DNA of 7,837 nucleotides from DTKY01 sp037440765 (GTDB lineage Bacteria; Acidobacteriota; Terriglobia; Bryobacterales; Bryobacteraceae): the NCBI GenBank assembly GCA_037440765.1, contig JBBITL010000133.1, forward strand, positions 1 to 7,837. The letters run 5' to 3'. The position numbers and the translations under genes were made by a program. Within the stretch, counting starts at the first letter, position 1; each line of letters starts with the position of its first letter. Shown one piece after another: positions 1 through 6,245 of this stretch. The notes under the pieces are model-generated. The model was not told the DNA's origin and searched no databases. It worked only from the letters and a program-made list of their open reading frames with translations.

Positions 1-156
1 GAGCAGTTCTGCACCCATAGGGTGAAGCCCTTCCAAACCCGATACTCCGCCCGCAACCCCACACCGCCGGCCTCCGACTGCTCCGGCTCAACTCCTTGCG
101 GACGGATTGCGGACAATGCCACCGCTTGCGATGCGGGATAATGAGAGCGAAATAGC
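1..156. other. Leader upstream of ruvX, no assignable gene
   Basis: No convincing gene is visible here. Two frames are open to the left window edge. Plus frame 1 stays open to a TAA at 139-141 but gives a Pro/Ser/Cys-rich sequence that does not look like a protein end. On the minus strand, a frame starting at GTG 122 or TTG 116 runs leftward off the window (about 40 residues, containing EYRVWKGFTLWVQNC). That frame could be the 5' end of a divergent gene, but too little of it is present to decide. The region also holds an 8-base direct repeat TTGCGGAC at 96-103 and 107-114, spaced one helical turn apart, and a -10-like box at 137-142. Confidence 0.4.
137..142 (+). promoter_or_regulatory. Possible -10 box for the ruvX-mltG cluster
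   Basis: GATAAT matches the sigma-70 -10 consensus TATAAT at five of six positions and stands out in GC-rich DNA. I see no good -35 hexamer at the normal 16-18 base spacing. Transcription starting 6-8 bases downstream would leave only a few bases before the TTG at 157, or about 35 bases before the ATG at 184. This is a tentative call from sequence inspection only. Confidence 0.25.
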
Positions 157-615
157 TTGAGCTGCCGCACAACAGGGAGAATCATGGCGCTGGACCTCGG
201 CAGGCGCCGCATCGGGCTCGCACTCAGCGACGAGCTCGGCCTGACGGCGCAGGGTCTTGAGACTCTGGAGCGAAAAGGCATCCGGGCGGACCTGGCGAAG
301 CTCTCGCTGCTGGCGGCCGAACGCGGCGTCACACTGATCCTCATCGGAAACCCGATGCGACTGGACGGCGAGGAGGGCGCGCAATCCGCCTGGGCTCGCG
401 AGTTCGCCGGCAAACTGCGCGACCGCACCGGTCTGCCGGTCCGGATGTGGGACGAGCGGCTCACAACGGTGGAGGCCGAGCGCGTGCTGCGACAAAGCGG
501 CATAAGCCAGCAGCGGCGGAGCGCGGCCGTGGACCGCCTGGCGGCCGTGGTTCTGCTCCAGAGCTATCTCGACTCCATCGAGGCGTCCGGCGGGCCGGGG
601 GTCGGGGCCGGATGA
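157..615 (+). CDS. ruvX: RuvX/YqgF family putative Holliday junction resolvase / pre-16S rRNA nuclease
   Basis: RuvX/YqgF proteins have an RNase H-like fold. They are linked both to Holliday-junction resolution and to 5' maturation of pre-16S rRNA, and act in the cytoplasm. The hallmarks are present. Numbering from ATG 184, they are ALDLGRRRIGLALSD with the first acidic residue D4, IGNPMRLDGEEG near 54-65, WDERLTT near 89-95, and VDRLAAVVLLQSYLD with the final acidic residue D117. The length is 152 residues from TTG 157 or 143 from ATG 184, both normal for the family. The start is uncertain. ATG 184 has an apparent Shine-Dalgarno (AGGGAGA, 174-180), but those same bases encode the GRI that usually precedes the first strand (RI-M-ALDLG), which favours TTG 157. 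The stop overlaps the mltG start as ATGA (612-615), implying translational coupling. The family assignment is firm; the exact biological role remains debated for the family. Confidence 0.95.
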   Translation: MSCRTTGRIMALDLGRRRIGLALSDELGLTAQGLETLERKGIRADLAKLSLLAAERGVTLILIGNPMRLDGEEGAQSAWAREFAGKLRDRTGLPVRMWDERLTTVEAERVLRQSGISQQRRSAAVDRLAAVVLLQSYLDSIEASGGPGVGAG

Positions 616-1652
616 AGGTTATTCGCCTGCTGGCGGTGCTCCTTACGGTGGTGATCGGCGGCGCGGCCTGGCTCCTGTCTACGCCCTACCAGGGTTTCAG
701 CGGAGAGGCCCATGTCGATATTCCCCGCGGCACCAGCAGCGTGGCGATGTCGCGCATCCTGTCCGATGCCGGGGTGATCCGCTACCGCTGGCAGTTCCTG
801 GCGGCGCGCGCCGTGAAGCCCCACGCCAGGCTCCAGGCCGGGGAGTACCTGTTCCTCCGGCCGGCCACCCCCTGGACCGTGTTCGACAGGCTGGCGCGGG
901 GTGACGTGTTCTTCCACCAGCTCACCGTGCCGGAAGGGAACAACATGTTCGACATCGCGGCCTCGCTTGACCGGTTGGGAGTGATCGGCGGAGCGAGGTT
1001 TCTCGCGGCGGCGCGCGATCCTTCGCTCATCAGGGACCTCGCCCCGGAGGCCCCCAGCCTGGAGGGGTTTCTCTTCCCCGACACCTACCGGATCACGAAG
1101 CACGCCACCGCCGCCGACCTCTGTCTCCAGATGACCGGGCGGTTCCGGCAAGCCTGGGCGGAACTACAGACCGCGGCGGCTCCGCTAGCCACCGCGACGC
1201 TCGCCTCGCTGATTGAAAAGGAAACGGCGCAGGCCGCCGAGCGCCGGTTGATCGCATCGGTGTTCCACAACCGTCTGAAAGCCGGTATGCCCCTGGATTG
1301 CGACCCCACCGCCGTCTACGCCGCGCAACTAGAGGACCGCTGGCGTGGAGCAATCTACCGCTCCGACCTTGACAGCAAGCATCCATACAACACCTATCAG
1401 CATGCCGGCCTGCCTCCCGGGCCCATCGCCAACCCCGGCATAGAGGCCCTCAGGGCCGCCCTGGAACCGGCCGAGACCAGGTACTTCTACTTCGTAGCCC
1501 GCCCCGATGGGAGCGGGGCGCATACTTTCTCGGAGAAACTGGAGGCGCACCAACGCGCCGTCGTCAAATACCGCCGTGAAATCAGGAAGGCCGCCCAAGC
1601 GGGCGATTCTGGCGCAGTATCTCGAGGCTCGGCCGCCGGCGCCGCTCGCTGA
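612..1652 (+). CDS. mltG: Endolytic murein transglycosylase MltG (YceG-like)
   Basis: MltG cleaves nascent glycan strands in the periplasm and leaves 1,6-anhydro-MurNAc ends, which may terminate strand synthesis. The 346-residue product has an N-terminal signal anchor (about residues 4-22) and then a LysM-like part containing LTVPEGNNMFDIA. The YceG domain includes LEGFLFPDTYRI, LIEKET, FHNRLKAGMPLDCDPTAVY, HPYNTY (257-262) and GLPPGPIANPG (266-276). E202 in IEKET aligns with the catalytic Glu (E218) of the E. coli enzyme. ATG 612 is chosen because it overlaps the ruvX stop and places the membrane segment at the N terminus; an in-frame extension upstream would be ruvX shadow. The pairing ruvX-mltG is seen in many bacteria. 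The last 15 or so residues are Ala/Gly/Ser-rich, fall where the next gene's frame begins, and carry no family motif. Confidence 0.96.
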   Translation: MKVIRLLAVLLTVVIGGAAWLLSTPYQGFSGEAHVDIPRGTSSVAMSRILSDAGVIRYRWQFLAARAVKPHARLQAGEYLFLRPATPWTVFDRLARGDVFFHQLTVPEGNNMFDIAASLDRLGVIGGARFLAAARDPSLIRDLAPEAPSLEGFLFPDTYRITKHATAADLCLQMTGRFRQAWAELQTAAAPLATATLASLIEKETAQAAERRLIASVFHNRLKAGMPLDCDPTAVYAAQLEDRWRGAIYRSDLDSKHPYNTYQHAGLPPGPIANPGIEALRAALEPAETRYFYFVARPDGSGAHTFSEKLEAHQRAVVKYRREIRKAAQAGDSGAVSRGSAAGAAR

Positions 1653-2043
1653 GGCCGAGTTCCACCAGCTCAGGGAGCGGCTCGCGCCCATCTCGGAATC
1701 CTACCTGCGCAAGTTGCTGCGGGCAAGCGGCGTGAAGCTTGACCCCGTGGTGGAGGGCGTCCGCCAGACCTCATTCGAGGAACTGGAGAGGACGCTCGCG
1801 GCGCTGGCCCGGGCGTGCCAGGAAGCGGTCGAGGCCGGCGACGAGCAGCGCGCCGCCTCCTGCCGTAGGGCTGTGCTGACCGGCAAAGACCACGCGCGGC
1901 TGGCTGCCCGCCGCTCCGCAACCTCCGGCGAGGCAAGGAAGATCAAAGAAGAGATGGCCGCGTGGATGCTGCTGTGGCTTGAGAACCCGGCGCTGTTCCC
2001 AGCCTGGCTGAAGCTGCGGAAGAAGGCCGGCCCTAGCGGGTGA
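1576..2043 (+). CDS. Hypothetical small basic helical protein
   Basis: I do not recognise this family. From GTG 1576 the product is 155 residues, with no signal peptide or clear membrane span. It has a basic N terminus (KSGRPPKRAILAQYLEARP), then helical segments around 25-80 (EFHQLRERLAPISESYLRKLL; VEGVRQTSFEELERTLAAL), a Lys/Arg-rich middle with KDHARLAARR (104-113), and a C-terminal motif EEMAAWMLLWLENPALFPAW (125-144). Amphipathic helices and third-position GC support coding beyond the mltG overlap. The start is uncertain. The frame is open back to ATG 1507, but residues before 1576 look like mltG read out of frame, and neither start has a clear Shine-Dalgarno. Overlap with mltG is therefore at least 77 bases if GTG 1576 is used. 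It is likely co-transcribed with ruvX and mltG. A role in nucleic-acid binding is possible from its charge but is only a guess. Confidence 0.75.
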   Translation: MKSGRPPKRAILAQYLEARPPAPLAEAEFHQLRERLAPISESYLRKLLRASGVKLDPVVEGVRQTSFEELERTLAALARACQEAVEAGDEQRAASCRRAVLTGKDHARLAARRSATSGEARKIKEEMAAWMLLWLENPALFPAWLKLRKKAGPSG

Positions 2044-3121
2044 TCTTCCCCAGGATCACGGGATGGCGGGCGCCGGTGGCCGAGGGCAGGTTGGACGGGC
2101 GGCCGCGCCAGGTCTCGTAGCCGAGCAGAGCGAAGGCGATGGCCTCCTTGGCGTCGGAATCGATCCCGAAGTCCGAGGACGTGGCGATGGCCGCTTCCGG
2201 CAGCAGCGCCGCCAGGTGCTGCATGATCCGGGGATTCCGCGCGCCTCCGCCCGAGACGATGAGTTCGTCCACCCGCATCGGCGCGAACCGGCGGACGGCC
2301 ATGGCCACCGAGGCGGCGGTCAGGGCGGTGGCGGTGGCGATCAGGTCGGAGAGAGGCAGCCCGGTGGCCAGGAGCCTGGCCACGAACTCGCGCCCGTACT
2401 CTTCCCTGCCCGCGGTCTTGGGAGGGCGGCGGCGGTAGTACGGATCGGAAAGCAGCTCCCCGAGCAGTTGCTTGTCAACCCGGCCCTTGGCCGCCAGCCG
2501 GCCGCCCTTGTCGTAGCGCGCCTTGCCCTGCGTGTGCTTTGCCGCGAGCGCATCTATGACCATGTTGCCCGGCCCGGTATCGAAGGCGACGACCTGCCCC
2601 GGCGCGCAGCCCGCCGGGATGACGGTGACGTTGGCGATGCCGCCGATGTTCAGCGCCACGCGGCCGCGCCGCTTGTGCCGGAACAGCAGGTAGTCCACAA
2701 ACGGGACCAGCGGGGCGCCTCGTCCGCCGGCGGCAATGTCGCGGGGGCGAAAATCGGAAACCACCGGCGCGCCGAGGCGCTCTGCGATGATGGAGGCCTC
2801 GCCGATTTGCAGTGTGCTTGCAACCCTGTGCCCCAGGTATGGGACCGGCCGGCCTTCGTGATGGATGGTCTGGCCGTGGCAAGCGACAAGGTCCGGCCGC
2901 AGCTTGCCCTTCATGACGGCCCTGGCGTACAGCTCACCCAACAGGAAGTGGAGCCGCGCAATCTCAGCCGCGCTCGACGCCTCGATCAGCGCCTCCCTCA
3001 GCCTCGCCGGGTATGGCGCCGTCCAGAAGGCCTTGACCTTGAAGCCGCTATCGTCTATGTCCACCAGCGCCACGTCGATGCCGTCAAGCGACGTGCCGCT
3101 CATGATCCCTGCTACCAGCAT
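2033..3121 (-). CDS. anmK: Anhydro-N-acetylmuramic acid kinase AnmK
   Basis: AnmK phosphorylates 1,6-anhydro-MurNAc with ATP while opening the anhydro ring, giving MurNAc-6-phosphate in cytoplasmic cell-wall recycling. The 362-residue product (from ATG 3121) shows the full family pattern: GIMSGTSLDGIDVAL (5-19, phosphate loop), ACHGQTIHHEG (80-90), LNIGGIANVT (157-166), FDTGPGNMVIDAL (180-192) with the expected catalytic Asp D181, IVSGGGARNP (288-297), SDAKEAIAFALLGYETW (322-338), and a C-terminal LPSATGA. The length is normal. A GTG at 3154 would add 11 basic residues. Neither start has a Shine-Dalgarno; a -10-like box lies just upstream of the GTG, so a leaderless GTG start is possible. The 3' end overlaps the convergent small gene by 11 bases (2033-2043). 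The MurNAc-6-P etherase MurQ that normally acts next is not in this window. Confidence 0.96.
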   Translation of the reverse strand: MLVAGIMSGTSLDGIDVALVDIDDSGFKVKAFWTAPYPARLREALIEASSAAEIARLHFLLGELYARAVMKGKLRPDLVACHGQTIHHEGRPVPYLGHRVASTLQIGEASIIAERLGAPVVSDFRPRDIAAGGRGAPLVPFVDYLLFRHKRRGRVALNIGGIANVTVIPAGCAPGQVVAFDTGPGNMVIDALAAKHTQGKARYDKGGRLAAKGRVDKQLLGELLSDPYYRRRPPKTAGREEYGREFVARLLATGLPLSDLIATATALTAASVAMAVRRFAPMRVDELIVSGGGARNPRIMQHLAALLPEAAIATSSDFGIDSDAKEAIAFALLGYETWRGRPSNLPSATGARHPVILGKITR

Positions 3122-3160
3122 CGGTTTTGGAGCACGTTGGCGGATGCGCCTCACCCCGCC

Positions 3161-3166
3161 AGTGTA
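3161..3166 (-). promoter_or_regulatory. Possible -10 box before anmK
   Basis: On the minus strand this reads TACACT, a 4/6 match to the -10 consensus, with CTGCGA about 17 bases further upstream as a weak -35. Initiation would fall at or near the GTG at 3154, or 30-35 bases before ATG 3121. The gap between the radical SAM gene and anmK (about 180 bases) otherwise holds only a short perfect inverted repeat, ACCCC-ATC-GGGGT at 3246-3258, which has no following T run and is not called as a terminator. Confidence 0.25.
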
Positions 3167-3273
3167 CCTGATGAAGCTCTGTTCGCAGCGCGGCCCGGGC
3201 GAACTGAGAGTCTACGGCGACCGTTAGCGGCAGCGATGGAGAAGTACCCCATCGGGGTCTGCTGGTTTGGAGA

Positions 3274-3333
3274 TTAATCCCGCGTATTCCGGAAGCCTGG
3301 ATCCTCTTCCAGCTCCGGCACGACCAGCCTGTT
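3274..3333 (-). other. In-frame protein-like tail after the radical SAM stop codon
   Basis: After the TGA that ends the radical SAM gene (3336-3334), the same frame continues for 19 sense codons before a TAA at 3276-3274. The would-be tail reads NRLVVPELEEDPGFRNTRD, with codons matching local usage (mostly G or C in third position). It may be a remnant C terminus cut off by a nonsense change, a sequencing error, or chance. I see no stem-loop that would argue for selenocysteine insertion, and the residues before the stop do not look like a known selenoprotein site. Confidence 0.35.
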
Positions 3334-4962
3334 TCAGGCGATGTTGATGAGATTGAGCAGCTCCGGCTGGCGGTCCAGTGGAACGGAGTACTTCTTCTCG
3401 ATTTTCTGACGGAAGGTCGGGCCGGCGTTGTAGGCGCAGAACGGATAAAGCTGGCCGTCGGGCGCGGCGTAGTGGATGACGCAGCGCTTCACCCGCTCGA
3501 CGTCATAGTTGTAGGCGTCCATGAAGTGCATGCTCGCCACCATGAGCGTCTTGTAGGAGAACTCCTTCTTCTCCATCTCGCCGCGGCCGTACTTGTGGTC
3601 GACCAGGCCCTGCAAGGTCTGTAGAAACCGGTCGAAGGTGAGCCCGGCGGGCGCGTGGTCCTCGTGGTAGTGCTTGCGCAGGGAGTTCCAGGCGGAAATC
3701 TTGGACCACAGCTTGATTCGCTGGCTGGCCGTCTTGCGCGCCAGCATGTCGATGGCCTGCACCATGGCGCCCACGTCCACGAACCGCGTGATTGGCGTGG
3801 CCCGCTTCTGCTTGTCCACGAACAGATACGTTCCCATCGAGCAGTGCGGGTGCGGGGTCAGCGTGGGAGTCTCCTCGCCGCGCAGGGCGCTGATCAGCTT
3901 GGAGAACGGCGAGATGAAGGACAGCGGGAACCAGTCCTCGTAGGGCTCGCAGATGCCCGTCTGCGCGATCACGGAGTGGGCGAAATCGGACTGCGTGAAC
4001 CGCTTCTGCTCCAGCTCATGGCGGGAGATCCGCCCGCAGAAGCTCACCGGCTGGAAGCTGATGGCGCTGACCACATCGATGTTCTCGATCGCGGTGCGAA
4101 TGATGTCGCCGATCTGATGATCGTTCACCCCCCTGACTATGGTGGGAACGAAGCAGATCTTCATGCCGGTCTTGCGGACGTTGTCGATGGCCCGCATCTT
4201 CTTCTCGTACAGCGCCTCTCCTCGCGTCCGCAGGTACACGTCGTCGCTTACGCCGTCGAACTGGAGGTACAGCGTGTGCAGGCCGGCTTCCTTGGCCTTT
4301 TCGGCGAACTCCAGGCTGGTGAACATCAGGCCGTTGGTGGCGGTCTGGATGTGGCTGAACCCCATCTCGCGCGCCATGCTGAGAACCTGGAGGTACTGCG
4401 GGTGGATGGTGGGCTCTCCGCCCGAGAACTGCACCACCCTGCCGGCCACGGGCCGCTCTTCGCGCAACGCCCGGAGCATCGTCCGGACGCCTTCCAGATC
4501 GGGCTCGTAGAGGTATCCGGCGGTGTTGGCGTTGGCGAAGCAGACCGGGCAGGTCATGTTGCACCGGTTGGTCAGGTCGACGTTGGCGAGCACCGTGTGG
4601 CTGGTGTGCATGGAACACAGGCCGCACTGATCGGGACAACTTGTGGCGTCCGGGACGGCTGGGTTGGCGACGCCGCGGCCGTCGCCGAAGGTCCATTCCT
4701 CCATCTTCAGGTAGAGCTTGACGTCGCTGTAAAGGACGTCGCGGAATTCGCCGTGTTCGGCACAGGTCTTCTCCATGTAGACCTTGCCGTTCTCCTCAAA
4801 GAGCACCGCCTCCAGTTTCGCGTTGCACTCCGGGCACAGAGAGGTTGTCATCTTGGGCAACCCTCTGGGGATCCGCCGGATGGGCGACCCGCTGTGGGTG
4901 GTCTCCGGCTGGAGAATCTCGAATTCCTTGCGCTTGGCGGGGGCGAATGTCGTTGTGCTCAC
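3334..4962 (-). CDS. Radical SAM Fe-S enzyme of the COG1964 / tetraether lipid synthase (Tes)-like family
   Basis: This is a 542-residue radical SAM protein. In order it has an N-terminal rubredoxin/zinc-ribbon-like site (CPEC at 43-46, then C67 and H70 in CAEHGEF), an extra Cys cluster SCPDQCGLC (C109, C113, C116), the radical SAM motif CNMTCPVC (C134, C138, C141), the SAM-binding GGEPT (181-185), and later Cys at 270, 309, 338, 374 (HCSMGTYLFVD), 494 and 509 (KRCVIHYA...YPFC). This layout is that of COG1964, which contains archaeal Tes (MJ0619). Tes joins two lipid tails through sp3 carbons and, as I recall, carries several [4Fe-4S] clusters plus a rubredoxin-like iron. Bacterial relatives are implicated in membrane-spanning diabolic-acid-type lipids. 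There is no signal peptide or membrane span. GTG 4962 is chosen because AGGAGG lies eight bases upstream. Radical SAM membership is certain; the lipid-coupling role is inferred from family. Confidence 0.93.
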   Translation of the reverse strand: MSTTTFAPAKRKEFEILQPETTHSGSPIRRIPRGLPKMTTSLCPECNAKLEAVLFEENGKVYMEKTCAEHGEFRDVLYSDVKLYLKMEEWTFGDGRGVANPAVPDATSCPDQCGLCSMHTSHTVLANVDLTNRCNMTCPVCFANANTAGYLYEPDLEGVRTMLRALREERPVAGRVVQFSGGEPTIHPQYLQVLSMAREMGFSHIQTATNGLMFTSLEFAEKAKEAGLHTLYLQFDGVSDDVYLRTRGEALYEKKMRAIDNVRKTGMKICFVPTIVRGVNDHQIGDIIRTAIENIDVVSAISFQPVSFCGRISRHELEQKRFTQSDFAHSVIAQTGICEPYEDWFPLSFISPFSKLISALRGEETPTLTPHPHCSMGTYLFVDKQKRATPITRFVDVGAMVQAIDMLARKTASQRIKLWSKISAWNSLRKHYHEDHAPAGLTFDRFLQTLQGLVDHKYGRGEMEKKEFSYKTLMVASMHFMDAYNYDVERVKRCVIHYAAPDGQLYPFCAYNAGPTFRQKIEKKYSVPLDRQPELLNLINIA

Positions 4963-4970
4963 GCTGCGGG

Positions 4971-4976
4971 CCTCCT
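4971..4976 (-). promoter_or_regulatory. Strong Shine-Dalgarno deciding the GTG start of the radical SAM gene
   Basis: On the minus strand this reads AGGAGG, a perfect anti-16S match, eight bases before GTG 4962. It fixes the non-ATG start over the internal ATG at codon 38, which would leave out the first 37 residues. Confidence 0.8.
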
Positions 4977-5018
4977 GACCGTACTACAGGGCTGAAACTC
5001 CGATTCGGAGCCTAGCCA

Positions 5019-5024
5019 AGTATA
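5019..5024 (-). promoter_or_regulatory. Possible -10 box for the radical SAM gene
   Basis: On the minus strand this reads TATACT, a 5/6 match to the -10 consensus, inside the only AT-rich patch of the window (about 5019-5056). No clear -35 hexamer lies at 16-18 bases. The AT-rich stretch just upstream could act as an UP-like element or operator. A start here would give a leader of roughly 50 bases with the AGGAGG near its end. Confidence 0.35.
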
Positions 5025-5117
5025 GCCAGGTGATTACAAACAAACCACTTATTTGATCCGAACGGGCCTACCGGGGGGTTGTACGGCGAATATCCGAGGT
5101 CGAACGGTGACCGGTCC

Positions 5118-5146
5118 TTGACGGCCGCGCCCCGCTCCTATACATT
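5118..5146 (+). promoter_or_regulatory. Likely queG promoter giving a leaderless transcript
   Basis: TTGACG (5118-5123) is a 5/6 -35 match. It is followed by TATACA (5139-5144, 15-base spacer) or, at the ideal 17-base spacer, TACATT (5141-5146). The predicted start of transcription falls at about 5151-5154, at the ATG of queG. No purine-rich ribosome binding site precedes that ATG. A small palindrome CGGT-G-ACCG (5105-5113) lies just upstream of the -35 box and could be an operator, but it is too short to insist on. Confidence 0.5.
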
Positions 5147-5153
5147 GTCCGGC

Positions 5154-6143
5154 ATGGCAGGCGCAGCGAAGCCGGTGTGCTCGGCCCTGGTCAGACGGGC
5201 GGCCCTGGAGTGCGGGTTTGAGCTGGCCGGTGTTGCGCGGGCGGAGCCGCTGGCCGAGGCCGAGTGGCACGAGGAGTGGATCGAGCGGGGATACGCCGGC
5301 CAGATGCGCTACCTGGCCGGACGGCGCCCCTCCGCCCGCACCCACCCGCGCCGGCTTCTGCCCCACTGCCGCTCAGTGATCTGCCTGGGCAAGCTGTACA
5401 ACACGCCGCGCCCCTACTCTACGGACTTCGCCGGGTCCGGCAGGGGCTGGATCTCGCGCTACGCCTGGGGTGAGGACTATCACCGCGTCATGCGCAGCAG
5501 CACCGAGCGTCTGGCGGAGCGGCTGAGTGAAGCCTCCGGATGCCGGTTTGAGTGGATGGCGCTGGCGGACACGGCCCCGGTGCTGGAGAGAGCCTTGGCC
5601 CGCCGCGCAGGCCTGGGCTGGATCGGCAAGAACTCCTGCCTGATCAACCAGCAGCTTGGTTCCTGGTTCTTCCTGGCGGAGTTGCTGGTGTCGCTCGACA
5701 TAGAGCCGGACCAACCGGCCCCGGACCGCTGCGGGTCCTGCACCCGCTGCATCGAGGCCTGTCCCACAGGCGCCATCATCCCCACTGATCGTGAGCAGGG
5801 GCCGGCCTGGACCATAGACGCCCGGCGCTGTATCTCATACCTGACCGTGGAGTTGCGCGGCGGCATCCCGCCGGAGTTGCAGCCCGGTCTTGGCCGGCAC
5901 GTGTTTGGCTGCGACATATGCCAGGACGTCTGCCCCTGGAACCGGAAAGCCCCGGTCACGGGCGACCCGGCCTTCCAGGCCCGTCACTTCGCCCCCGGCC
6001 TGGACGAACTGGAGCGCCTGGATCAGGACGGCTTCCTCCGGCTGTTCGTCGGCACGCCCGTCACCCGGACCGGCCTGGACGGTCTGCGGCGGAACGTGTC
6101 GGTTGCCCTCCGGAACGAAGCCCGCGGGAAGTTGGACGAGTAG
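5154..6143 (+). CDS. queG: Epoxyqueuosine reductase QueG
   Basis: QueG is a cytoplasmic, cobalamin-dependent iron-sulfur enzyme that reduces epoxyqueuosine to queuosine at the wobble position of tRNAs with GUN anticodons. The 329-residue product has the DUF1730 N-terminal part, then LADTAPVLERALARRAGLGW with the expected catalytic Asp D139 and GWIGKNSCLI. A double [4Fe-4S] module follows: CGSCTRCIEACP (C193, C196, C199, C203), C226 in CISYLT, and CDICQDVCPWN (C253, C256, C260), which makes the expected eight ligands. The C terminus has the family's GLRRNVSVALRN (309-320). It lacks the C-terminal HEAT-like repeats of the Bacillus enzyme and is shorter than the 379-residue E. coli protein. ATG 5154 is preferred over an in-frame ATG at 5079 because the added residues overlap the promoter and have no family match. 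It is divergent from the radical SAM gene. Confidence 0.96.
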   Translation: MAGAAKPVCSALVRRAALECGFELAGVARAEPLAEAEWHEEWIERGYAGQMRYLAGRRPSARTHPRRLLPHCRSVICLGKLYNTPRPYSTDFAGSGRGWISRYAWGEDYHRVMRSSTERLAERLSEASGCRFEWMALADTAPVLERALARRAGLGWIGKNSCLINQQLGSWFFLAELLVSLDIEPDQPAPDRCGSCTRCIEACPTGAIIPTDREQGPAWTIDARRCISYLTVELRGGIPPELQPGLGRHVFGCDICQDVCPWNRKAPVTGDPAFQARHFAPGLDELERLDQDGFLRLFVGTPVTRTGLDGLRRNVSVALRNEARGKLDE

Positions 6144-6231
6144 GCGCGCATCGGGCGGCGCCGGCTGGCTTCCCTCCATGGCCGCCCCCGCATGCGGAGG
6201 AGTCGCGGCTGTTTCCACCGCTTCGCGGGGA

Positions 6232-6245
6232 TAAAATAGAGGAGG
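6232..6245 (+). promoter_or_regulatory. -10-like box and abutting Shine-Dalgarno before the repeat protein gene
   Basis: TAAAAT (6232-6237, within GATAAAAT) is a 5/6 -10 match, with only a poor -35 upstream. AGGAGG (6240-6245) directly touches the ATG at 6246, with no spacer, so it cannot work as a normal ribosome binding site for that ATG. It would sit 12 bases before an in-frame GTG at 6258. A transcript starting 6-8 bases after the -10 box would be leaderless or nearly so. The rest of the 102-base gap after queG shows no terminator I can support. Confidence 0.4.

Noticed and set aside
1..122. Possible 5' end of a divergent minus-strand gene
   Set aside because: About 40 codons are open with fair codon use, but there is no recognisable motif or ribosome binding site, and the frame runs off the window.
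564..1151. Minus-strand open frame of 195 codons inside mltG
   Set aside because: It is antisense to a fully motif-supported mltG; it is Pro/Gly/Arg-rich with no family resemblance.
3246..3258. Inverted repeat ACCCC-ATC-GGGGT as a terminator of the radical SAM gene
   Set aside because: It has only a 5-base stem and no T run on the minus strand, so it is not enough to call an intrinsic terminator.
2063..3277. Long plus-strand open frame (404 codons) opposite anmK
   Set aside because: It is the antisense shadow of anmK; its sequence is Arg/Gly/Ala-rich without domain motifs, while the minus strand gives a textbook AnmK.
3236..3277. 13-codon plus-strand ORF in the gap upstream of anmK
   Set aside because: It is too short to judge, has no ribosome binding site, and lies antisense to the would-be radical SAM tail.
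3334..3336. TGA of the radical SAM gene as a selenocysteine codon
   Set aside because: The residues before it match no selenoprotein site, and I see no SECIS-like stem-loop just downstream.
3655..4995. Long plus-strand open frame (446 codons) opposite the radical SAM gene
   Set aside because: It is a shadow in GC-rich DNA. The opposite strand holds all the family Cys motifs and a strong Shine-Dalgarno.
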